Positions 49,401 through 60,052 of a stretch of DNA of 64,000 nt are shown here, piece by piece. Position 1 is the first letter of the stretch. Every line of letters starts with the position of its first letter. Location: positions 61,435,211 to 61,499,210 of the forward strand of contig CM063113.1 in the NCBI GenBank assembly GCA_031841125.1, read 5' to 3'. The notes beneath the pieces are model-generated. The model was given only the letters and a program-made list of their open reading frames with translations. It was not told where the DNA came from and did not search any database. Position numbers and translations under genes: made by a program. Source of the DNA: Acanthococcus lagerstroemiae. Lineage: Eukaryota > Arthropoda > Insecta > Hemiptera > Eriococcidae.

Positions 49401-52400
49401 ATTAACTTGAAATGAGTTCAACGATTGAAAAATATATTACAATTCTTCACCCCCCCCCCATACGTGCCTTCTTTTCTGGGCCATCCTCAAGTCTCTCTCA
49501 ACTTTTTTTCAGGCCTGCGTTAGTCTTACTTTTTTGTAACCGGTATAGAATAAGGAAAAGTTCATCACCATCAAAGGGTACCTATCCCTTTTTACTTTTC
49601 TACGGGTAACTATCTCATTTTTCCTCGCTGGCATAAAGATCCCTCACCAATCGTAGGTTCGCCATTCATTATTTTCAATTTTACCCCAAATGTCTTTTTC
49701 CATCCCTCTGGTCACTGATGCGATACTCGAAAGGGTAATTTCCGGGGCCAGGGGTGCGGTGTCTGTGGAGCCGTTTGGGCTTACGTACATCGCCACACGC
49801 TCCACCAAACATTAAATGTCTTTTTTCCAACAGCTCTCCTCAAGTCTCACTCAAGTGATTTTCAGACCGAGTCAATTTCACCTTCCTGTAGTTGATATAG
49901 GATAAGGAAAAACTTGGCTTCATCAAAAAGCACTTTAACTCTTTCCGCTTTGCCCCAGAATAATAATCTAATCTTCCTCGTCCACCTACTCCCGCTAGTA
50001 TCACCCCGACCCGAATTATTTTCATTTTTTTGGATCTCCCTCGATTCTAAAAGTTCCTTACCACCCTCAGGTCCGTCATTTGTTCATTCACTTTTCCCCC
50101 CAAGTGCCTGTTTCTAGGTGTTTTCCAAAATGAGTTAGTGTCACTAATTCGTAAGCATCAAGGAGTCAAGTTTGAATTACGTCAACGTGCAGTGTGTATC
50201 GCTGCTTAATATTTTTAATCGTAAATAGAAATATTTTATCGTGCATCCATTTCTTCTATGGTTCGTTACTTATATTTTCGGAGAACTCATTTTTCAATCG
50301 TTACATTTTCCCCATCGTTCGTACACCGTATTTTATCGGGCGATTAAATGAAACCCCTTTTAATGGTTTCCAGCGTCGGCTGACTACGTTTTCCCAAGTA
50401 AGACGGACCCAAGGCACTAGCTTCCGTTAACAACTAGGAAGTAGCAAAATTAATTCACAGTTCAATTTAAATAACAATATCACGACAGTATATATTTGCT
50501 TCCTGGTCCCTTCGTGACTTGATCAATGCTTCACTCGGATCACTCCCCACCCTGCTTAATCCCCCACCAACTACTTAGTATTACTTCCTCGTTTCCCGTT
50601 TGACGGTCTGCCTCATGGTCAATTTGCCAGTCAATCTACTCCTTCTTCAGGCGAGCTGGTAGCTACGTTTGTCTATATTATTTCCAGCAAAGGAGTTTTT
50701 TCGAGGTTTACTAGGTAACACTAGTGACCAGCTTAACGACTACTTATCGAAAAGGAACGTTTACGAAGACAACCAAATGACATACTGGATACAGGATACA
50801 ATAGGATTGAGAGATGTTGGCTCTATCTTGGTTCTTCACTCATGCTCATCTTCCAGCGGAGGGGTATCAGTTTATCAGCATTTCTATCTCTATTTGGAAT
50901 TTTTCAGTTTTAGGAAGGCAACCGATTCCGCATTTTTATTCGACGAGAAGAAGGACGAAAGACAAAGAAGATCTTCAAAACGCAGAGACTTTTTCTTTTT
51001 TTAGAGAGAGGAGTTGCACCGCGTATGGTTTAAGATTCGTACGCCTTCATTGTCCAATATCACTCGCAGTGTTTCCGGTAATATTTGCGTTCTAAACGCG
51101 TCGAATTTTACATTATATTTTTTTTCTCTCCCCATAATACGTTGTTTGATGCTATAAAATAATTCTCAAATGCCAAGATTTTCAATCAAGCAAATAAGCT
51201 ACACCTTTCCTTCCGACGGTGTTCTAAAATTAATTTTAAAATGAAACCAAAACTCACTTTTTTAATCATTCGTGCACAAGCTTGCCATCCTCTGACACCG
51301 ATGTTTTGATTTGTGGAGATATTTAAATGCGTAGCAGATTCGTAATACTCCAGCATATCGAATAATGCCACCGATGACTGAAACAAATCGATAAGTACAA
51401 ATGAATAAATAATTACTAATAACGCGGAACGTACCGGCATCCGCATCTATTATAAAAAGAGACGCTGATAAACCAGGCTGCAAAATGAAAAGAAAAATAA
51501 AGCCCTTTTATTCTCTTTCAGAAAACCTAATCAGTTTTAATTAGAAGATGAATAAAGAGTTCGCATGGGGCAACCCGAAAATCTCAGTTGATGGCCTGAT
51601 TACATAAATCAACAAGGGTGGATCGAGACTAAAATGGTGGTTAACGACAATGTGTTAGCGTTTTCACAGTCTCAGAAAGTTCGAAATTTAAGTTTTGAAA
51701 AGCACACTCGCACAGAATATTGGTACTTCTTGAAGCTTTTCATCGGCTGACCGGCACTATCTCGGGGTAAAGTGGATTTCGTAGTTGTCGAACTACCAGG
51801 AGAATCAGACACCGCTGCGAACCATCTCAGAATGCGCATACCGATTTAGCAAATGCGTTACAAAAATCATCGCATATTATCGACTGCACAGTTCGCTCCC
51901 GATGTGATTATTGAATTGTTAAAATCACAATCTTGCTGAAAACGTATTAACTCGCATAGGTATTAATATACCTATGTGTTTTCATAGTAAATACACATAG
52001 ATTTTATTGTAACAGGAATGTTAACTTCGTGAATTTCTCCTTGAACTATTACATTGAAAATGAGACATAGCGTGAGAGCCTCACATAGTTCCGCAGCCAT
52101 GTGGGTACAATGAAGTTTGGTTACTGAACATTATTAGAATCAATTTCGTATAAGAACCCTTCATCAGGAGTTTGGAGTGGAGCGGAGCGAGAAAAAATTT
52201 GTCACTCCGAACCCCTGCTCCACTCACTAACTAACTCAACGGTAGAATTACAGTTATTCCAGTGACTGTCGAAGTTTTCATCATTTTCTTCTATCAGCTG
52301 TCGTGTACATAATATATATCTAGGTAGTCAATATGCCTACATCCAACACACACTTGCGAAACTCTAGGGTTACTTTCTCCTCACACAACTGGAGATGATC

Positions 52401-55400
52401 ATCGAGGGAATGTCAGGCATAATTCTGCCAAATTTCATCTCAGTTCAATTTTTTCATTTCAGGAAAATGTTGGCTCTTCATGAGCCGCGCCATAATACGC
52501 TACGCGAGAAGGAAAACAAATTGAAGAATTCTGTTGAACGAGTTGGTAACTGGTAAGTGGTGGCCGGTGGCTGACAATCAGAAGACGGTCAATTCGAGGA
52601 GTACCTGCGTCATTGCTCTTCGTTGACCCTTCTCATTCACTTATTATGCTGTGTTTACGAATATCGTGAACGTACATAATGTGGAGTACGTTCCTCGAAA
52701 ACACCCGTACTAATTAGTCGAATCTACGCCGCAGCAATTTATTGTGGTTATCTAACTTCCAGCAATCGCCTGAGAATAAGCAGCGTTTTCATCATCATCG
52801 TCATCATCATTACCATCCTCGTCATAGTCGACGTTGTCACTGTCTACACGATCTGGCGAGTTACTCCGTTTTTCCATCGCACTGCAATTAGTTTCCGGCT
52901 CTGTACTACGAGGAACGCACATTATCAATCGTAACAAGGTGAATTTATTTCAATCATCTGATAAATCGACATGAAAAGCTAAGGCGATAAATTATCATTC
53001 CTGTACATGGTAAGAACAACGCGAAGTCAAATGCGACCGGCGATTATTAATTACGGCCATTTGGTACATATGACTTTCGACACGGCACAGAGCAAGGTGC
53101 AAACGCATTTTCGAGATTTCGAAGGGATGAAAATGAAGAATTTGCAGATTCAAATTTTTTAAGATAGATAGCCGCCAGTGGCGTCGCTGGAAAATTCTTT
53201 GGGGGGTAATTTTTTCAGTAGTGTTGACTTGGGTGTAGTATGTTGTATCAAAGTGTCTAACAGTCATTTAAGTCATTTATTTTCAGTCATGGTTATTTAA
53301 AAATTTAAGAATCAGCAAATTATATCATGAAAGAGAAAATAAAGAATTTAGAATTGGAAAATTCTATTATAATGACCAGGGCTGCAATTTTTATGCGAAT
53401 GCATAATATTTTTATCTATGGCGTATAGGTATAAGTTTCAAAAGATCTTCACGAATCACAGAATTCTCAGTCGAATGACAGGGTGTCTACTGAAATTGAA
53501 AACTGAAAAATCATGCTATTTTCATGCCCGCTAAAAATTTTCTTGGCGCCCTTACCACGAAAACCAATATGGGTCATTTCAAAGGGTATCTAAAGCTGAA
53601 TATGAAAAAATGAGAAGATTCTTATTGAACTTAAGTAGTTCCTACACTAAAATTATTCACGAATTACACCACGAATTTGAATTAGTTTATAACAATTTTG
53701 ATTCTTATTTTATGAAAAATGAAATGAGAGTATGAATGAAAATTCATGCTTTTCCCCAGACATTGTCAAAAATCATGCTATTTTCATGTTTTTTTCATGT
53801 TTACCATGTCAGTAGACACCGTGAATGAGCAGCTCTTCATCCTGCATATTTCACATATTTTTGCATTTACCGCATATTTTGCACCAATTCTGCTTATTTT
53901 TCAATTTCTTCCCCCCAAAAAATTATTTTTTTAATGTCGAGAATTATGTCCGACTCCAAAAAAAAATTGTGAAGACCTCATGGTTAATGAATTAGTAGAA
54001 AAGCTTTTAGAAAAATATGTTCTTTTGCACGTGAGATAACCTTTCTCTTGCCCGCATCACATTCATCAATCATCAAGAAATTACGAATAGGTGCATTATC
54101 TCCTGGGTGCATCTCTTATTAAAAGAAGATTGGACTCTTAAGGAGATACTTTGCTGGGATAAAAATTGTCTCAGTGTATCCAACTTAATTTTTCTTTTGA
54201 AACGATATACCCAATACCCATGTATTGTATTTACCTATTTACGCATATTTTACAATTTTGGCGCATATTTTCGGCATATTATTTAGACTGCATTGAGTGC
54301 ATAAAATATGCGCATATTTCGCTATTTTTTGTGCATAAAAATTGCAGCCCTGATAATGACGATAAATCGAAATATCAGCTTACAAGAGACTTCGCATGTA
54401 TGATATGCTCATGTGAGTCGTGTGAGAGGTGATCACCATGCGCGTATTAAGGTAGGTGAGGTCAATAAGGCCCTAATTTAAGGTCTTGGCTCTCCGGATT
54501 TTCATGTAAGTGATTTCATGTTTTTCCTTTTTTGTGCTATAGTCGTCGACTGCAATATTTAAAAATTGGCTAGCTTGAAATTTTTCTAGACTGCTCCACG
54601 TTCCTCAGATCTTCTAATAAAAATATCTTGATAAAAACAATTGGACAGTGTTGCCATATCATGAAGGAACAACTTTGCTGTGCGTTTTTATGCAGTCTAA
54701 AGCATAGTAGTTAAGATTGGTACATGGGGTCTGATATTGTGGATCCGGGCCTTATTGGGCTCATCTCATCTACCTTATGCAATAAAATTAGGGTTTTCCC
54801 CCTGAAAATGTAGCATTATAGACGAAGAAGTATATTTAGGTTTAGTTTATTATTTTAGCGCATTCGTAGCAAATGGGGGGGGGGGAAGGTGAAGGTCATT
54901 TATTTTCAGATTTCGATTTTGTTAGACACTCTGTGTATGTGTATTGCGAGTTAAGTGTATGGTACGGAACTATTAATTGCGGTATCACACGGCACTAATT
55001 CATTTACAAATTTTTAATAACTGCAAGTACATATAAATATAAATATAATTATTGGCCTTTGAATTTGGGGGGGGGGTAATTTGGATCATTTCTACCACCT
55101 AATTTTTTTTTGGGTGGGGTAAAAATTACCCTTCTACCCCCCCCCCCCCCTCAGCGACGCCCATGATAGCCGCCAACCGAAGTAACCAACTGCATCCATA
55201 TAGGGCTAACATCCCCGCCCAAGAGGTTTATCAACAGAATTGCCCGGAGGCATACACCGCACACAGGTGAAGAAACAATAGGAAAATCAATCGCGAGCCA
55301 ATGGGTAACGTAATATCTTGAAATTCGATTCTCGGAGAAAAACTGGGTATCGTTGTGTCACCTTTCTAGAGATCGGTTCCTTGTGATTAGGTCACTGAAC

Positions 55401-57055
55401 TGAAAGACGGTATACATCTGACGGTATCGTAAAATTTTGACGAGTGTTACTGAAGTATGTTTAGGATGAGGTTTTTAAACTTGTTATCGCTTCTGAGCAC
55501 CGCACAACGGTCCGAGACCTCAAAAACGCGAAAATTACAAAAAAAAAAAATTGAAAAATCTTGAGATGATGACGTTATGAGTTACATTTTTGAATTTCTC
55601 AGGTTACGACGTTTACAAAATCCAGGACGATTATGCGGCACCTCGCAGAAAACCATTTGGGTATAGACACGCGCAAAATCCGATTCTTGAGCTAATAAAT
55701 AAAAACAGGAGGAAATGGCTCAGCGCATATATTCAGATTTTCTCTCCTTTATTCATCCTGATGCACGTAATTAAATTTCTTGCTGTATGGCAGAACAACG
55801 AAACAACATCGAAAATATGTATATAGAGATAGACATTCTTTTAAGTAGGCCGGTTTTTCGGCAAGACGAGAAGAGGGCTAAGACAGCCCCAACAGCCTCC
55901 CCGACGTTGAAGTAATGCTCGAAAGGGCGAATTCTACGGCTTGGGTTTTTTTTTTTTAGGTTTTATAATACAGGGTGTTCCAAATCCATGGAGTAAGAGC
56001 AGACTTGATGTCACAGAATCGTACAAAATTAGTACCTACCAAAAACATGAGCCAGACATCAACCAACAAACCAACAAGTTTGATACTATGACTTACGACA
56101 AACCAGGGAAATGAGTGTTTGGCATTATTTTTCACTGCGGCAGGTGGAGGGTGGGGTCCAGCTAACTGACTCATTGGACAGTAAAAAATAAGTACCTACG
56201 AAGAGAAATTAAAAAGATTGAAAATAATGCAAATTAGTATCGTAATACCCTCGCGGAACAAAATGCCCACGATTTGGAGAATGACCCGTGTACAAATAAT
56301 GCGACAGCAAGACAGTTGGAACAGAGGTACAAAAATGATAGTAATAGCTCGAGTAATGTTGGACGAAATGACGCGGTTCTTCAAGGATAGATTTTGAATT
56401 AATTACAAAGGTTAATCCACGGCCTGCGATTTAAAAGAAACAGATTGCAAAAAGTTTTAGTCCGATAGAAAACAGTCCAACGCAATTACTATTCTCGGCG
56501 AGCAAACCGCATTTACTCGTACATGTGCTGGTCTGGGAAATGCTGGTGGGAAAAAAGCCTATTTACAGGTACAGGGCATTCAAATTAGAGTGCTTTCACG
56601 ATCGCAACGCTTAATCCAACTAATTGAGCGCGTTTTCAACGAGAAATTCGGAACAAAATTCACGAAAATTCCAGGCCTTAGCGAGAGAATGTTCGCAATG
56701 TGTACGAAAAACGATTAAGCAAGACCATCGAGCATCTCAGAAAAGGAAATCAAATCAAAACAAAAAAATAACGTTAATCGTAATTCCACGAACTACGTTA
56801 TATCGATCTCTTTTACTGAGAATATTTCCGCTGGAAAACGGCGGCACGAGAAGTACCCGCCAGATATACGATATTAATTTATGAAAAATACTAATAAATT
56901 TCCAATACCTCGTCATCCAGCGCTGTTGACTCCAGATTGATCTGATTGAACTGGATATGCTTCAGAATTTCTTCTAACGTTTCGCATATCACCGCATTCA
57001 ACGTCACGCCTTTTAACGAAAATAATCTATTACGTTCGATTTTCAGCTCGAGTTT
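34175..57055 (-). CDS. PPP1R37: Protein phosphatase 1 regulatory subunit 37 (LRR protein), eight exons; N-terminus not found
   Basis: PPP1R37 (LRRC68) is a leucine-rich-repeat protein that binds and inhibits the PP1 catalytic subunit. Exons in coding order: 57055-56909, 51377-51258, 40751-40601, 38539-38410, 38257-38122, 37227-37039, 36070-35945 and 35275-34175 (TAA 34175-34177). All junctions are GT-AG and phases match (0, 0, 1, 0, 0, 0, with one 2-nt carry between 38410 and 38257), giving ~699 residues. Exon 51377-51258 encodes LFDMLEYYESATHLNIS and GVRGWQACARM; 40751-40601 encodes LEELEARNTTLNE and LENCNLSGRPL; later exons give LKELYLGENNLG, LMVWNNQLT, LETLNIGQNPLG, LRLGLQSTSLT and VDLRDNNIQVTGLESLL. 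These align repeat by repeat with the vertebrate protein. The segment normally preceding the first exon (the acidic/proline N-terminus and an YK.AC-type helix) was not found in 57056-64000. Introns reach 10 kb and are full of transposons. Confidence 0.93.
35276..35944. other. PPP1R37 intron with 19-bp inverted repeat
   Basis: Contains CGTGGCGAAAGTAAAAACA at 35713-35731 and its exact reverse complement at 35819-35837, an 87-nt loop apart. Otherwise no feature seen. Confidence 0.55.
36071..37038. other. PPP1R37 intron
   Basis: Nothing supported. A 63-codon minus-strand frame (36771-36580) has no LRR pattern, and the flanking exons already join in phase without it. Confidence 0.5.
37228..38121. 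other. PPP1R37 intron
   Basis: AT-rich with short A/T tracts near 37,930-37,990. Nothing else seen. Confidence 0.5.
39780..40090. repeat. Degenerate short tandem repeat
   Basis: Variants of gactcttcaagactt / cagactctt recur about every 15-25 bases across ~300 bp with many substitutions. The overlapping 108-codon minus-strand frame, rich in KSLEES-like strings, is a product of this repeat. Confidence 0.55.
40280..40552. mobile_element. Possible palindromic MITE containing a 31-bp perfect hairpin
   Basis: GTATAGCCGGAT starts at 40280, and its reverse complement ATCCGGCTATAC is at 40542-40553. Between them, 40426-40456 (GAGGAGTTATCTGTC...GTTC) pairs perfectly over 31 bp with 40474-40504 across a 17-nt loop. 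The outer motifs may be terminal repeats; a target duplication is not certain. Confidence 0.55.
41232..41328 (-). repeat. R repeat, copy 1
   Basis: Read on the minus strand: ggtcactgatgcgatactcg, then a ttccggggcc block, a ggtgtggtgtctg block, and gtacatcgcca. Copies with most positions shared lie at 49703-49813 and 59960-60052 on the plus strand. This copy extends further downstream than the others. Not a recognised RNA gene or coding unit. Confidence 0.65.
42750..43060. repeat. Diverged tandem units of about 130 bp
   Basis: Successive stretches share the order attttcagctcggagt / attttgaatttgaagt, then a tatcaaa...cga block, then acctaatttt(t/c)gat, then a purine-poor cttcctcctcc block. Two good copies and part of a third; a further weak match lies near 48,500. 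Confidence 0.4.
43163..44600 (+). mobile_element. Tc1-like transposon, decayed
   Basis: Starts CACTGCCGGACAAAAGTC directly after a TA (43161-43162) and ends with a diverged inverted version (...TTTTTTCGTCTACATCGAG) before a TA (44601-44602). It encloses a Tc1-type transposase pseudogene. The end repeats match only moderately, so the boundaries are approximate. Confidence 0.6.
43511..44480 (+). pseudogene. Tc1/mariner-superfamily transposase, broken
   Basis: Order of readable pieces: IIALVNEG with a helix-turn-helix region containing stops, then RTIRRRLCEHGL, KLAQVSILTMEH, RVFSTDKSRFS (DDE catalytic region; family has FTDESRFS), GRAHVWRCPDQRY, MNYFGGSVMVWG, then after stops and frameshifts FIQDNARPHV (second catalytic Asp) and RLRGVIRACGGNTRY at the C-terminus. 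The Asp/Glu of TDES reads TDKS here, and several stops (for example TGA at 44101) remove function. Confidence 0.85.
44883..45136. mobile_element. MITE with 32-bp inverted ends
   Basis: Left end 44883-44914 begins CGATGGTCTCATGCACAACT; right end 45105-45136 is its reverse complement with about five differences. GTAT lies directly before (44879-44882) and after (45137-45140), a possible 4-bp target duplication. No coding content. Confidence 0.75.
46020..46200. promoter_or_regulatory. Promoter-like stretch (speculative)
   Basis: A locally GC-richer block holds a CACGTG E-box near 46022, a C-rich tract (ccaccccgccccc), TATATAAG near 46056 and a second cacgtc site. The arrangement looks like a promoter on the plus strand, but no gene follows that I can support, and it lies inside a PPP1R37 intron. 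Confidence 0.25.
46459..46495. repeat. CA microsatellite
   Basis: About 18 CA dinucleotides with a single interruption. Confidence 0.95.
47370..47430. mobile_element. 61-bp minimal MITE with exact 8-bp target duplication
   Basis: Starts CAGTGGCCTAGCG, ends CCTGGCTACGCCCCTG, and is flanked on both sides by ATACTTAG (47362-47369 and 47431-47438). Same family as 1086-1252 and 58799-59047; its right half (cggaaaaatcctggctacgc) matches the right end of the 58799 copy. Confidence 0.85.
49480..50120. repeat. Diverged tandem duplication of ~350 bp
   Basis: Two blocks share ctcctcaagtctc, caggcctg/cagaccgag, ataggataaggaaaa, catcaaa, and ccctcac/ccctcagg...gtcat/gccattcattattttcaa-type segments in order. 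Strongly diverged. Function unknown. Confidence 0.4.
49703..49813 (+). mobile_element. R repeat, copy 2, flanked by a 15-bp direct repeat
   Basis: AAATGTCTTTTTCCA (49688-49702) recurs as aaatgtcttttttcca at 49814-49829, immediately outside the ~110-bp R sequence. Such a duplication length points to insertion by retroposition, so R may be a short SINE-like or retroposed element. No poly-A tail is visible. Confidence 0.55.
52752..52880 (-). other. Acidic open frame, possible unknown exon
   Basis: After an acceptor-like attgcag, an ATG at 52880 opens 42 codons: EKRSNSPDRVDSDN, then a D/E-rich run, then YSQAIAGS and a TAG. It does not fit between the flanking PPP1R37 exons, which already join in phase. 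It could be chance in a GAT-rich stretch. Confidence 0.2.
53377..54352. mobile_element. hAT-type MITE with perfect 20-bp ends, nested
   Basis: CAGGGCTGCAATTTTTATGC at the left end and its exact reverse complement at the right, flanked by ATAATGAC (53369-53376, 54353-54360). 976 bp, interior rich in gcatatttt-like motifs, no coding content. Confidence 0.92.
53479..53823. mobile_element. Small element with GGTGTCTACTG ends, nested
   Basis: Starts CAGGGTGTCTACTG, ends CAGTAGACACCGTG, flanked by AATGA on both sides (53474-53478, 53824-53828). Subterminal sequence aatcatgctattttcatg occurs in the same orientation near both ends, close to 53510 and 53770. Confidence 0.75.
54450..54775. mobile_element. 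Tc1/mariner-like MITE, nested
   Basis: Starts AGGTAGGTGAGGTCAATAAG and ends with its imperfect inverse (...gccttattgggctcatctcatctacct), with TA on each side (54448-54449, 54776-54777). 326 bp without coding content. Confidence 0.7.
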
Positions 57056-58701
57056 CTGGAAATGAAAATAACAACGGAGATATTAGCCCATTGGGTATAT
57101 CTATAGTTTTCGATTAAAATTAACCGCTGCCGGGCAAATGAACGACAATAATAATAAAAAAATCCATCAAAACGGGATTGTTTTTATTTCTTATACCGCG
57201 AAAATTTCGCGTACATTTCCCATACGACCCGATAAAACAAATTATCGTTATCGTGTTTGTCCACGATAACTCGTCCGATGCCTTTGTACAATATCGCGAG
57301 TACACACATAATTATGTACACACGAAAAACACACACATAAATGTTTTAACACAAGCCTGATACGGACAGTCAAAATCTGAAGGACGTTCGTAGGATTAAC
57401 AAAATGAATGCATAAAAAAAGAGTAACAAACATCTCATTATAATTAAACACCCGTTTTGCAATATGTTGTTGTTTTCCTATCTCTCTTCTTCCCCCTCCC
57501 CCTTCCCTCCCAGATATGTAAACCAAGAGGATCTGAAAAACGATCTTTTGCCGACAGCGAAATTTAATATTCTACTTTACCACATTTGTATTATACACTG
57601 GGGAGGGAGCGAGCGAACAAATAAATGCGAGAGTGTACAATCATTTTGTTATTACGAACGAAAAATGTTTCCTTATTAAAATAAGAAATCAGTTCACGAT
57701 TTTGCGATAGTTGAAGGGACATCAGACGGAGAATGAGAGATTCACGTTTCTCAGCTTGCAAACCGTTAGAATAGAATAATCAGAAAAACTTCGCACGGCA
57801 GCGAAGCCAAAGTAGTACCCATAATCTGGGAAAGGTAAATATGGTTTTACCCTTTGTTACGTACAATATTGGGCACGAAAATCGGGTCGATTCCGAATCT
57901 GGTAACTGGTCTCGAATAACTCAAACCTTCGAAGTAATTACGAAAATTAAAACTCTATGTGTAACATATACATTTAAAAAAAGTGTATTTTCAGGGACAG
58001 AAATGGCGGAACATTCCCCTCCCCACCCAAGCGAAGTTTCCTTTATCAAAAAAAGATAAATACGCGATTTGATCAATATCATATTTTTTTTAACGTTTTT
58101 CTTTTCCTTTTTCTTTCAGGGAAATGAACGTCATTCCCGTCGACATTTGTACAAATTTTCACTGATTATGTTAATTTTACAACCTGCTTCTTCTCGCTAA
58201 CTTCCCTTTCATCATCGAAAGTTATGTTGCTGAAACAGCTATACGTTGTATTCGAGAATTATTTTATTTATATCTTTGATTCACTTAACAATTTTACATT
58301 ATAATAAATCATCTAATCCATTATGAATCAATATTAAATTATAGATTTAATCAATTTAAATCATATATTATTATTATTTAAAGATTTTTATTTTATTTTT
58401 TAAATAGTTAGATTAATAAAATTTTAATTAGTATAATTTTAATTTTTCCAATTTTTTTTAAGACTAGAAACCGCGCCCAGAATCGAAAAAGCACGGGCCT
58501 CTACAGCTCCATAACCCTTTCACACACGTCAGCTCAATGGAATAAGTTCACTTTAGTCTTCTATCTTTTTCATGGTTTAGGAAGTATTTTAGGGATTAAG
58601 GCTAACCCTATCACAGACACTCGCGGCCCTCGGATTACGCTCGGCCGCTCACTTCATCGATTTATCGACCCGCCTGTCAGTCAGTCTATCAGACTACCAA
58701 C

Positions 58702-59466
58702 TAGGCCCGTAGCCAACCATCTGTGGTATGGGGTGCTGACTGTTTACCAGGGGAGCTTGAGGATACACATAGTATATAATGAGAATATTTCTACGAGGCA
58801 GTGGTGTAGCCAAAGGAGGGGGGGGGGCGAAGGCTCTGAGGCACCTAAAATTGAATGTAAAATATGCAAAATGAGCAACTTTCCGCTTTTAATACACGTT
58901 TTTTCGAAAAAATTTTGCTCGAGCTTCATTTTTATAAAATAGTTTTCTAATATCCCCGATTTTTGAAAAATACCCCAATTTTCAACTTTTTCTCCCTTGA
59001 AAATCTTACCTTGCCCCCCCCCCCGGAAAATCCTGGCTACTCCACTGATTGAATTTGGTCTCAAAATTCATAACCAAAACTGGCGATTCAACTTACCGAC
59101 AAAGATTAACACTTTCACAACGATCAAAGTTTCAAACTACTGGAAGTCAAAAAATTGTATTTTTGTGCCCTCATCCAGTTATAAATTTTCAAACATCCAT
59201 TCAGGTATTTAGCCATCGATATTCAATGTGAACTGGATCGCGAGCCTACCACTGTGTTTGTGAATTACATAGAACGACAAACACACGATTCGTCCATCTT
59301 TCAAAGCAAAATCAGTGTAGCAAAATTTATAAATATTAAAATGTAGTGGAAAGAAACGTTTTGAACAAAACTAGCAAGAAAAATAAAAGGAATTCGTTAT
59401 TTTTATTTACGAAATTTTGCCAGAGGGGGCTCCGGCAAGCACTGCACCCCTTTGGTTACGGGCCTG
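58702..59466. mobile_element. hAT-type MITE with AGGCCCGTA ends, hosting another
   Basis: Left end TAGGCCCGTAGCC, right end GGTTACGGGCCTG, flanked by CTACCAAC (58694-58701, 59467-59474). The first base is T where the right end predicts C. A second MITE (58799-59047) sits inside. Confidence 0.75.
58799..59047. mobile_element. CAGTGG(C/T)GTAGCC-family MITE, nested
   Basis: Starts CAGTGGTGTAGCCA, ends CCTGGCTACTCCACTG, with a G10 run near the left and a C11 run near the right end. No matching target duplication. The minus-strand frame through it is a shadow. Confidence 0.7.
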
Positions 59467-59959
59467 CTACCAACTGTTTCTCTGTTTCATGTCGTGGAAG
59501 GAGGGGTTTGACTTTCAGCATAAAAAATATCTCGCAAACATGAGACAATATTTCAACAGAAAGTAGAACAGGTTGAATTTAAGAAAAAAATTTCCATCAA
59601 TGAACCACTGTTAGAGTTAGAGGCCTCTGAATTGTGAAGATTTCACTTTTTGAAACGGAAATATTGTAGTCACTCAATAGCAAATATATCCAATCAGAGC
59701 TTTTTTGGAGAGCAATGCCAGATTCTTAATAATATGATGTTTTTACGTCTGTGCCACTATGAATACGGAGAGAGGAGGTCAAGTTTTTTAATATGTTCTG
59801 CTTATATCTTATGCCTTTACACCACGGAGACTGCTCCAGAGACGGGAGTGGAGGAGACCGAAAGAAACAGAATATCTATGCCTTTATATCAGATGAAGAG
59901 GAGGCGGTCAGGAATGCTAGGTATTTATACAGTAAAAGCGTAACAAGACATAATACAGT

Positions 59960-60052
59960 TCACCGATGCGATACTCGAAAGGGTAGTTTCCGAGGCCACG
60001 GATGCGGTGTCGAGGGAGCCAATTTGGCATGCGTGCATCGCCATATACTCCT
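59960..60052 (+). repeat. R repeat, copy 3
   Basis: Shares gatgcgatactcgaaaggg, ttccgaggcca, gatgcggtgtc, ggagccaatttggca and gcatcgcca with the other two copies. No clear direct repeats at its edges. Confidence 0.65.

Larger units (their letters stand above)
40752..51257. other. Largest PPP1R37 intron (10.5 kb)
   Basis: No coding exon recognised. Contents: R repeat (41232-41328), diverged ~130-bp tandem units (about 42750-43060), a Tc1-like pseudogene (43163-44600), a MITE (44883-45136), a GC-richer stretch with a TATA-like box (46020-46460), a CA repeat (46459-46495), a 61-bp MITE (47370-47430), and a partly duplicated ~350-bp block with a retroposed R repeat (49480-50120). Confidence 0.6.
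53176..55165. mobile_element. hAT-type non-autonomous element (outer host of three others)
   Basis: Begins CAGTGGCGTCGCTGG and ends CAGCGACGCCCATG, flanked on both sides by ATAGCCGC (53168-53175, 55166-55173), an exact 8-bp duplication. Poly-G/C runs lie at 54875-54885, 55067-55076 and 55137-55150. Contains elements at 53377-54352 (itself hosting 53479-53823) and 54450-54775. No transposase remains. Confidence 0.85.
51378..56908. other. PPP1R37 intron with nested elements
   Basis: Mostly transposon-derived at 53176-55165; the remainder shows no recognised exon. A minus-strand acidic frame at 52880-52752 is listed separately. Confidence 0.55.

Noticed and set aside
58744..59064. 106-codon minus-strand frame
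   Set aside because: Runs through the MITE at 58799-59047, including its poly-G/C tracts; no protein family.
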